Shown here: piece after piece, positions 7,607-12,732 of the stretch | Layout: each line of letters starts with the position of its first letter | How positions within the stretch are numbered: position 1 is the first letter of the stretch | NCBI GenBank assembly: GCA_043729515.1 | Contig: JAYTLK010000215.1 | Location: forward strand, 1-12,732 | From: JANXSS01 sp043729515 | Lineage (GTDB): Bacteria; Pseudomonadota; Gammaproteobacteria; Burkholderiales; Burkholderiaceae_D | Direction of reading: 5' to 3' | DNA: 12,732 bases | Program-made: the position numbers and the translations under genes | Notes under the pieces: model-generated | Database searches by the model: none | Told to the model about the DNA's origin: nothing | The model's input: the letters and a program-made list of their open reading frames with translations, nothing else

Positions 7607-7691
7607 GCCCGGGTGATGAAATTGGTAGACGTAGGGGACTCAAAATCCCCCGCCGCAAGGCGTGCCGGTTCGAGTCCGGCCCCGGGCACCA
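7607..7691 (+). tRNA. tRNA-Leu, anticodon CAA
   Basis: A complete 85-nt class II tRNA that decodes UUG. The acceptor stem is GCCCGGG (7607-7613) with CCCGGGC (7681-7687), followed by discriminator A7688 and an encoded CCA (7689-7691). The D-arm contains TTGGTAGACG. The anticodon stem GGGGA/TCCCC (7634-7638, 7646-7650) holds loop CTCAAAA with anticodon CAA at 7641-7643. The long variable arm is GCC-GCAA-GGC, as expected for leucine tRNAs. The T-arm is GCCGG-TTCGAGT-CCGGC. All stems pair without mismatch. It is a single tRNA with its own promoter and terminator. Confidence 0.98.
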
Positions 7692-7703
7692 GGATCACAA
7701 ATG

Positions 7704-7734
7704 AAAAACGACCGACGAATCGGTCGTTTTTTTT
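7704..7734. terminator. Bidirectional intrinsic terminator between tRNA-Leu and maeB
   Basis: The perfect stem ACGACCG/CGGTCGT (7708-7714 and 7721-7727) with a 6-nt loop is followed by eight T on the plus strand (7727-7734). It is preceded by five A (7704-7708), which become a T-run on the minus strand. It therefore can end the tRNA-Leu transcript from the left and the maeB transcript (stop at 7748) from the right. Confidence 0.9.
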
Positions 7735-7747
7735 CGTCAGCGCTGCC

Positions 7748-10060
7748 CTAGCGCTCCGAGACGACATCCACCACGCACAACGCCGTCATGTTGACGATCC
7801 GGCGCACCGTTGCCGATGGCGTCAGGATATGTACCGGCTTGGCGCAGCCGAGCAGGATCGGGCCGATCGCCACACCGTTGCCTGCAGTTGTCTTGAGCAG
7901 GTTGTAGGCGATGTTGGCGGCGTCGATGTTAGGCAGCACCAGCAGGTTGGCATCGCGTTTCAGCGGCGAATCCGGCATCACGCTCTTGAGCAATTTTGCA
8001 TTCAGGGCCGTGTCGCCATGCATCTCGCCGTCGACCTCCAGATCCGGCGCCTGGACCCGGATCAGCGCCAGGGCTGCCCGCATCTTGCGCGCCGATTCGC
8101 TGTTGCTCGAACCGAAGTTCGAGTGGGACAACAGGGCAGCCCGCGGCAAGAGGCCGAAGCGCTTCATTTCCTCGGCTGCCAGGATCGTGATCTCCGCCAG
8201 TTGCTCGGCGGTCGGGTTTTCGTTGACATGCGTGTCCACCAGCACCACTTGTCGGTCTGCCAGGATCAGGCCGTTCATTGCCGCATACACGTTCACGCCC
8301 TGACGCTTTCCCAGCACCTGGTCGATGTAGCGCAGATGGATGTCGGTCGTGCCGTAGGTGCCGCAGATCATTCCGTCGGCATCGCCCTTGTGGATCATCA
8401 TGGCGCCGATCAGGGTATGCCGGCGGCGCATTTCCAGGCGGGCATATTGCTCGGTGCCGCCGGCGCGAATCGTCATGCCCAGATAGGTTTGCCAGTAGTC
8501 GCGATAACGCTCGTCGAATTCCGGATTGATGACTTCGAAATCCACATCCGGGCGCAGGCGCAGGCCGAACTTTTCGATCCGCTGCTGCAGCACGGCAGGT
8601 CGGCCGACCAGGATCGGCTTGGCCAGTTTTTCGTCGACCACCACCTGTACCGCCCGCAGAACACGCTCTTCCTCGCCTTCGGCAAAGACGATGCGCTTCC
8701 GGCCGGCCGGCGCCTTCTTGGCCACCTGGAAGATCGGCTTCATGAAGGTGCCGCTGTGATAGACGAATTGCTGCAGTCGGTCGACATAGGCATCCATGTC
8801 GGCGATCGGGCGCGACGCCACGCCAGATTGCTCGGCCGCTTTTGCCACTGCAGGCGCGATCTTGATGATCAGGCGCGGATCGAAGGGCCTTGGAATCAGG
8901 TATTCGGGACCGAAGCTGAGATTGGTGATGCCGTAAGTCGATGCAACGATGTCGGATTGCTCGGCCTGCGCCAGTTCGGCGATCGCGTGCACGGTGGCGA
9001 TTTCCATTTCCCGCGTGATCGTGGTGGCGCCGCAATCGAGCGCGCCACGGAAGATGTAGGGAAAGCACAGCACGTTGTTGACTTGATTCGGGAAATCCGA
9101 GCGGCCGGTGCACATCACCGCATCGGTGCGTACCGCCAGCACTTCCTCCGGCAGGATCTCCGGCGTCGGATTGGCCAGTGCCAGGATGATCGGGCGCGCA
9201 GCCATGTCCTTGACCATCTGCGGCTTCAGGACACCGCCGGCCGACAGGCCCAGAAAAATGTCCGCATTCGGAATCACGTCGGCCAGCGTGCGCGCTTCGG
9301 TGACCTGGGCAAAACGATCCTTGTCCGGATCCATCAACTCCTTGCGCCCGACATGGACCACGCCGGCCAGGTCGGTGACGAAAATGTTTTCAATCGGAAA
9401 GCCCATGTCGACGATCAGGTCCAGGCAGGCCAGCGCCGCGGCGCCGGCGCCGGAAACCACCAGCTTGACTTCCTTGATGTCCTTGCCGACGACTTTCAGC
9501 GCATTGAGGATGGCAGCGCCGACGATGATGGCGGTGCCGTGCTGATCGTCATGGAACACGGGAATCTTCATCCGGTCGCGCAGCTTGCGCTCGATGGCGA
9601 AGCATTCCGGCGCCTTGATGTCTTCCAGGTTGATGCCGCCAAAAGTTGGTTCCAGCGAGGCGATGATGTCGCACAGCTTGTCGGGGTCATTTTCGTTGAT
9701 CTCGATGTCGAAGACGTCGATGCCGGCAAATTTCTTGAAAAGGACGCCCTTTCCTTCCATCACCGGCTTCGATGCCAGCGGACCGATGTTGCCCAGACCG
9801 AGCACGGCGGTGCCGTTGGTGATCACCGCCACCAGGTTGCCGCGGGCAGTGTAGCGATAGGAGTTGGCAGGGTCGGCAGCGATTTCTTCGCAGGCGGCGG
9901 CGACGCCGGGCGTGTAGGCCAGCGCCAGGTCGCGCTGGTTGGTCAGTTGCTTGGTCGGCGTGACGCTGATCTTGCCAGGGGTCGGGAATTCATGATATTC
10001 CAGCGCTGCCTGGCGCAATTGCAGGCGCATTGCTTCTTTTTGATCAATCATCGAGTCCAT
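7748..10060 (-). CDS. maeB: NADP-dependent malic enzyme with phosphotransacetylase-like C-terminal domain
   Basis: A 770-residue cytoplasmic enzyme that oxidatively decarboxylates malate to pyruvate and CO2 with NADP+, supplying NADPH and linking the TCA cycle to pyruvate. The catalytic domain (about 20-430) shows the active-site Tyr49 in LAYTPGVA and lysines in MEGKGVLFKKFAGID (near 104-110). Metal-ligand acidic residues sit in NLEDIKAP (Glu146-Asp147) and FHDDQHGTA (Asp171-Asp172), with a dinucleotide-binding GAGAAA at 204-209. The rest (about 440-770) is the PTA-like domain of MaeB-type enzymes (RKRIVFAEGEEERVLRA, MMIHKGDADGMICGTYGTTD), thought to mediate acetyl-CoA regulation and not to be catalytic. 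The length agrees with E. coli MaeB (about 759). The ATG at 10058-10060 (MDSMIDQKEAMRL) has AGGA about 12 nt upstream. ATG 10049-10051 is an alternative start. The gene is monocistronic, with its own promoter and a shared terminator. Confidence 0.95.
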   Translation of the reverse strand: MDSMIDQKEAMRLQLRQAALEYHEFPTPGKISVTPTKQLTNQRDLALAYTPGVAAACEEIAADPANSYRYTARGNLVAVITNGTAVLGLGNIGPLASKPVMEGKGVLFKKFAGIDVFDIEINENDPDKLCDIIASLEPTFGGINLEDIKAPECFAIERKLRDRMKIPVFHDDQHGTAIIVGAAILNALKVVGKDIKEVKLVVSGAGAAALACLDLIVDMGFPIENIFVTDLAGVVHVGRKELMDPDKDRFAQVTEARTLADVIPNADIFLGLSAGGVLKPQMVKDMAARPIILALANPTPEILPEEVLAVRTDAVMCTGRSDFPNQVNNVLCFPYIFRGALDCGATTITREMEIATVHAIAELAQAEQSDIVASTYGITNLSFGPEYLIPRPFDPRLIIKIAPAVAKAAEQSGVASRPIADMDAYVDRLQQFVYHSGTFMKPIFQVAKKAPAGRKRIVFAEGEEERVLRAVQVVVDEKLAKPILVGRPAVLQQRIEKFGLRLRPDVDFEVINPEFDERYRDYWQTYLGMTIRAGGTEQYARLEMRRRHTLIGAMMIHKGDADGMICGTYGTTDIHLRYIDQVLGKRQGVNVYAAMNGLILADRQVVLVDTHVNENPTAEQLAEITILAAEEMKRFGLLPRAALLSHSNFGSSNSESARKMRAALALIRVQAPDLEVDGEMHGDTALNAKLLKSVMPDSPLKRDANLLVLPNIDAANIAYNLLKTTAGNGVAIGPILLGCAKPVHILTPSATVRRIVNMTALCVVDVVSER

Positions 10061-10097
10061 CGCTGCGGTCGTCCTGGTTATGATGTACGTACGGAAA

Positions 10098-10119
10098 GGC
10101 GTCGATTTTATCAGACGCC
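10098..10119 (-). promoter_or_regulatory. Extended -10 promoter of maeB inside an inverted repeat
   Basis: On the minus strand TGATAAAAT (10105-10113) reads as an extended -10 (TGn-TAAAAT), with the start expected near 10098 and a leader of about 38 nt. No good -35 is seen, which extended -10 promoters can tolerate. The element is exactly flanked by a perfect inverted repeat, GGCGTC (10098-10103) and GACGCC (10114-10119), 10 nt apart. Binding of a dimeric regulator there would block the promoter. The regulator is unknown. Confidence 0.5.
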
Positions 10120-10270
10120 CCGAAGGCACCTGTCCTGAATTTGCGGCCGCCGGCGTGCTTGTAGACATGCCGCAATAACGCCGGCCGGCCGTGCCCGCGC
10201 CGGTGACCTGGCCGAACACGGCGACATCGCCACTGCAAATCCGTTACCATCTGCGGCCCGGTCGGGTTGG

Positions 10271-10299
10271 TTGCCATGCCATGACGATCTTCCTGCAAT
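10271..10299 (+). promoter_or_regulatory. Possible promoter for the rubredoxin remnant and rubB
   Basis: TTGCCA (10271-10276) and TGCAAT (10294-10299) are 17 nt apart, 14 nt before the ancient rubredoxin start. The boxes are moderate matches. If active, the promoter would still drive rubB through the decayed gene. Confidence 0.35.
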
Positions 10300-10312
10300 T
10301 TGCCATAAAGCA

Positions 10313-10475
10313 ATGAAGACTGATCAATGGATCATCTGGGGTTTCGTCCATGACGAAGCGCCTGGCCTGCCGGAAGACGGCATTCCCGCCGGCACTCCGG
10401 GCCACCATGCCTGACGATCGGGAATGCCCGGAATGCAGCATCGCCAAGGTAGATTTCGAGATGGTACCGCGCTGA
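10313..10475 (+). pseudogene. rubA: Degenerate rubredoxin gene (rubA remnant)
   Basis: Rubredoxin is a roughly 55-residue iron carrier (one Fe held by two CxxC pairs) that passes electrons from rubredoxin reductase to oxygenases or oxygen-reducing enzymes. The frame from ATG 10313 reads MKTDQWIIWGFVHDEAPGLP, then EDGIPAGT, which matches rubredoxin. However, where rubredoxins have a CxxCG loop after the Trp-Ile, only Ile-Trp-Gly remains, as from a 6-nt loss plus a Cys-to-Trp change, and the usual VYDEA Tyr is His. After GTP the frame runs into TGA at 10412-10414. In the +1 frame the rubredoxin C-terminus resumes: MPDDRECPECSIAKVDFEMV, then PR and TGA at 10473-10475, with the second CxxC intact but the conserved PDDW Trp changed to Arg. 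The junction CCGG at 10397-10400 fits a 2-nt loss from a Pro-Trp codon pair. Several independent lesions argue for true decay over a sequencing slip. rubB follows 48 nt downstream. Confidence 0.85.
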
Positions 10476-10513
10476 ACCGGCATGGTTTTTCAGGAAGTCT
10501 CGAACATAATGTC

Positions 10514-10523
10514 AGGAAACCTC
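10514..10523 (+). promoter_or_regulatory. Ribosome binding site deciding the rubB start
   Basis: AGGA (10514-10517) lies 6 nt before ATG 10524. The upstream in-frame ATGs at 10482 and 10509 lack a Shine-Dalgarno, and the FAD-binding strand begins immediately after 10524, so this site fixes the start. Confidence 0.8.
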
Positions 10524-11714
10524 ATGAACCCCATCATCATCATCGGCGCCGGCATGGCCGGTTTTACGGTTGCCCGGGAGCTGCGCAAGCTTGACAAGGC
10601 GATTCCATTGCTGATCGTTACCTCCGACACCGGTGCGTATTACTCGAAGCCGATGTTGTCGAACGCCTTTGCCCAGAAGAAAGAAGCGGCGCAGCTGATG
10701 ACGCAAAGTGCCGCGCAGATGGCCGCGCAGCTTGATGCCCGCATTCTCGCCTCGACGCACGTGCGCGGCATCGACCCGACCGCGCGCACCATCACCACCG
10801 ACGACGGCGTGCACGCCTATGCCGACCTGGTACTGGCAGTCGGCGCGCAGCCGATCCGGCTGACGATTGCCGGTGATGGCGCGGACCAGGTGCTGTCGGT
10901 GAATCACGTGGCCGACTATGCGCGCTTTCGCGACATCGTCGCCCTGCCGAAACACGGCGCCTCGGCCCGCGTCACGATCCTGGGCGCCGGCCTGATCGGT
11001 TGCGAATTCGCCGACGACCTGGCCAGCGCTGGCCATGCCGTGACCTTGGTCGATCCGAGCCCGCTGCCGCTGGCGGCGCTCGCTGCGCCGGCCCTGTCGC
11101 GTGGCCTGCAGGCGGCACTCATGGCGCGCGGCATCGTCCTGAAACTGTCGACCACCGCCAGCCTCATCGAGCGCCATGGCGACAGCCTGCGCATCACGTT
11201 GGCCGATGGCAGCATGGTCGACACCGACATCGTGCTGTCGGCCGTCGGCCTGCGTCCGGACCTGGCACTGGCCAAGGCAACCGGCCTGACTACCGAACGC
11301 GGCATCCTGGTCGATGCCACCGGCCGCAGCAGCGCCCAGCACGTCTATGCAGTTGGCGACTGCGCCGAATACACGATCGATGCCGCCGGCGGCACCCGCA
11401 TCCTGCCCTACATCGCGCCGCTGATGGCGGCAGCCCGTGCCATCGCCCGCACCCTCACCGGCACGCCGACGGCGATCGATCTCAAAGATGCACCGGTGAT
11501 CGTCAAGACGCCGAGCTATCCGATTGCCCTGGTGCCGCCACCGCCGCATGCGGTGGCCGATGGTCATTGGGAAGACGAACAGACGGCCGAGCGGCTCATC
11601 TGCCGCTTTCGCGATGCGCAGGGGGTCCTGGTCGGTTTCTGTGTCGCGCCGCAGGACGCTGCCTCGCGCAATGCGCTGATGGGCGCCCTCGGCACGCGCG
11701 TCGACGCCGGCTGA
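10524..11714 (+). CDS. rubB: Rubredoxin-NAD(+) reductase (FAD-dependent oxidoreductase)
   Basis: A 396-residue cytoplasmic flavoprotein expected to pass electrons from NADH to rubredoxin. The N-terminal FAD-binding motif is IIIIGAGMAGFTVARELR at residues 3-20. YYSKPMLSNAF follows near residue 45, as in rubredoxin reductases and NorW. The NADH-binding motif ILGAGLIGCEFADDLASAG is near residue 152. The second flavin motif VYAVGDCAEY is near 274, and the C-terminal segment (about 325 onward, SYPIALVPPPP) corresponds to the rubredoxin-binding region of this family. No frameshift or missing motif is seen. It lies 48 nt after the rubredoxin remnant, in the position of the second gene of a rubA-rubB pair, so its electron acceptor must now be encoded elsewhere or differ. 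NorW-type or other ferredoxin/rubredoxin reductases are close relatives. Confidence 0.88.
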   Translation: MNPIIIIGAGMAGFTVARELRKLDKAIPLLIVTSDTGAYYSKPMLSNAFAQKKEAAQLMTQSAAQMAAQLDARILASTHVRGIDPTARTITTDDGVHAYADLVLAVGAQPIRLTIAGDGADQVLSVNHVADYARFRDIVALPKHGASARVTILGAGLIGCEFADDLASAGHAVTLVDPSPLPLAALAAPALSRGLQAALMARGIVLKLSTTASLIERHGDSLRITLADGSMVDTDIVLSAVGLRPDLALAKATGLTTERGILVDATGRSSAQHVYAVGDCAEYTIDAAGGTRILPYIAPLMAAARAIARTLTGTPTAIDLKDAPVIVKTPSYPIALVPPPPHAVADGHWEDEQTAERLICRFRDAQGVLVGFCVAPQDAASRNALMGALGTRVDAG

Positions 11715-11715
11715 C

Positions 11716-11736
11716 GCCGCCAGGCTGCGGCTTTTT
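11716..11736 (+). terminator. Probable intrinsic terminator after rubB
   Basis: GCCGC (11716-11720) pairs with GCGGC (11727-11731) across a 6-nt loop and is followed by TTTTT (11732-11736), starting 2 nt after the rubB stop. The stem has only 5 bp but is entirely G-C. Confidence 0.6.
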
Positions 11737-11787
11737 GAGCGCGCCTGGAAGGCCGATCATGCGCAGTGGCCAGCACGGGTGTTTCGG

Positions 11788-11793
11788 TACAAT
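11788..11793 (+). promoter_or_regulatory. Candidate -10 box of thiL
   Basis: TACAAT ends 6 nt before the thiL ATG, so transcription would begin at or next to the start codon. No convincing -35 hexamer lies at 16-18 nt. Confidence 0.4.
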
Positions 11794-11799
11794 CGGGCG

Positions 11800-12732
11800 A
11801 TGCTGTCCGAATTCGACCTGATATCCCATTACTTCCTGCGGCCCGACCCGGCAGGCGGCCGCGTCGTCCTCGGGATCGGCGACGACTGCGCGCTGCTGCA
11901 ACCGCAGCCGGGCATGCAACTGGCCGTATCGAGCGACATGCTGGTCGAAGGCCGGCATTTTTTTGCGGGCACCGATCCGGTCGGATTGGGCCACAAATCA
12001 CTGGCCGTCAATCTTTCGGACCTGGCTGCGATGGGTGCCGTACCCCTGGGATTTACGCTTGCACTGGCACTGCCGGATGCAGACCCGGACTGGCTGGCCG
12101 GCTTTTCGGCAGGCTTGCTGGCGCTGGCGGATCGTTTCGATTGTCCGCTGGTCGGCGGCGACACCACGCGCGGACCGTTGACGATTGCGATCACCATCTT
12201 CGGGCAGATCGCTCCAGGCCAGGCATTGCGGCGCGACGGCGCGCGGCCAGGCGATGACATCTGGGTCTCGGGCAGCCTGGGCGACGCGCGGCTGGCGCTG
12301 GCGGTCCTGCGCGGCGAAACCATCACGCCGCTCGACCCCGCGCAGTCGATCATTGCGCGCGACCGTCTGGAACGGCCACAACCGCGCATCGCTCTCGGCC
12401 TGGCCTTGCGCGGGATCGCCAGCGCAGCGATCGACTTGTCGGATGGCCTGACCGGCGATCTCGGCCATGTCCTGGCGCGCTCCGGCTGCGGCGGCACGGT
12501 CGATGTCGATGCGTTGCCGATCGGCGTCGCTTTGCGCTGCCAGTCGCTGGCAATGCAACGCGCCTGGAGTCTGGCCGGCGGCGATGATTACGAATTGTGC
12601 TTCACTGCACCCGCGACAGCGCGCGCTGCGGTGATCCACGCTGCCGCCTCTGCCAGCCTGCAGGTCACCCGGATCGGCAGCATCAACGCCGAACCTGGCC
12701 TGCACCTGCGAACAGCCGACGGTACCGACTTT
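11800..12732 (+). CDS. thiL: Thiamine-monophosphate kinase (3' end outside window)
   Basis: A cytoplasmic enzyme that phosphorylates thiamine monophosphate with ATP to thiamine pyrophosphate, the last step of cofactor synthesis. 311 codons are present of the usual 320-330. Recognisable motifs are MLSEFDLISHYF at the start, LGIGDDCALL with Asp28-Asp29 (Mg-ATP binding), AVSSDMLVEGRHF, and HKSLAVNLSDLAAMGAVPLG. These are followed by LVGGDTTRG, IDLSDGL and GGDDYELCF near residue 270, all typical of the ThiL/PurM-like fold. The start at 11800 matches the family N-terminus. No Shine-Dalgarno precedes it, and a -10-like TACAAT sits just upstream, so translation may be leaderless. rubB upstream ends in a probable terminator, so thiL is likely a separate transcription unit. 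No TPP riboswitch fits in the 85-nt gap. Confidence 0.95.
   Translation, partial: MLSEFDLISHYFLRPDPAGGRVVLGIGDDCALLQPQPGMQLAVSSDMLVEGRHFFAGTDPVGLGHKSLAVNLSDLAAMGAVPLGFTLALALPDADPDWLAGFSAGLLALADRFDCPLVGGDTTRGPLTIAITIFGQIAPGQALRRDGARPGDDIWVSGSLGDARLALAVLRGETITPLDPAQSIIARDRLERPQPRIALGLALRGIASAAIDLSDGLTGDLGHVLARSGCGGTVDVDALPIGVALRCQSLAMQRAWSLAGGDDYELCFTAPATARAAVIHAAASASLQVTRIGSINAEPGLHLRTADGTDF

Noticed and set aside
7613..10138. 841-codon open frame on the plus strand opposite maeB, beginning inside tRNA-Leu
   Set aside because: Antisense shadow of malic enzyme with no domain signal; the bidirectional terminator at 7704-7734 would also cut it off.
10141..10185. Interleaved inverted repeats TTGCGGC/GCCGCAA (10141-10147, 10169-10175) and GCCGGCG/CGCCGGC (10149-10155, 10179-10185), pseudoknot-like
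   Set aside because: The arms are low-complexity GC-rich sequence likely by chance and lie upstream of both promoters, so no RNA is known to contain them; kept only as a note.
10061..10219. Upstream extension of malic enzyme to an ATG at 10219
   Set aside because: The extra 53 residues are not part of the family and would cover the likely promoter; MDSMIDQKEAM is the expected N-terminus.
10482..10523. Longer rubB starting at ATG 10482 or 10509
   Set aside because: Neither has a ribosome binding site and the added residues precede the FAD-binding strand without homology; ATG 10524 has AGGA at ideal distance.
11716..11748. Alternative hairpin CCAGGC (11720-11725) with GCCTGG (11743-11748), overlapping the rubB terminator as in an attenuator
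   Set aside because: Short stems of this kind arise easily in GC-rich DNA; no leader peptide, riboswitch or other attenuation part is present.

Overview
The window is ordinary-looking chromosomal DNA from a GC-rich (about 60%) proteobacterium. Protein character and gene content suggest a betaproteobacterium, most likely Oxalobacteraceae (Herminiimonas/Herbaspirillum/Collimonas-like). That placement is recalled from family resemblance, not tested by search. No mobile element, CRISPR array, phage gene or defence system is visible.

Layout. (1) 1-512, minus: a GTT1-like glutathione S-transferase whose 3' end lies outside the window. (2) 721-990, plus: ribosomal protein L31 type B (rpmE2) with its own promoter, a roughly 90-nt leader and a strong intrinsic terminator. 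(3) 1118-4280, plus: a probable two-gene operon of an ArnT/PMT-like membrane glycosyltransferase and a NorM-type MATE exporter. (4) 4229-7459, minus: a HDOD-domain protein downstream of a KimA-like APC potassium-importer homologue, read in that order from a promoter near 7500. The HDOD gene overlaps the MATE gene tail-to-tail by 52 bp. (5) 7607-7691, plus: tRNA-Leu(CAA) with a clear promoter, followed by a stem-loop that can terminate transcription from both sides. (6) 7748-10060, minus: NADP-type malic enzyme with a C-terminal phosphotransacetylase-like domain (maeB). (7) 10313-11714, plus: a decayed rubredoxin gene (rubA remnant) followed by an intact rubredoxin reductase (rubB). (8) 11800 to the window end, plus: thiamine-monophosphate kinase thiL, cut off by the edge.

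The most notable feature is the rubredoxin remnant at 10313-10475. It has lost the first cysteine pair, carries a 2-nt frameshift before the second pair, and has substitutions at conserved aromatic positions. The rubredoxin reductase behind it looks fully functional, including its C-terminal rubredoxin-binding region. Other points are an inverted repeat placed exactly around the maeB extended -10 element, a thiL start that looks leaderless, the HDOD/MATE coding overlap, and the KimA-like transporter in a lineage where c-di-AMP, the known KimA ligand, is not expected. I found no convincing undescribed multi-gene system. Very long open frames opposite kimA and maeB are antisense shadows.
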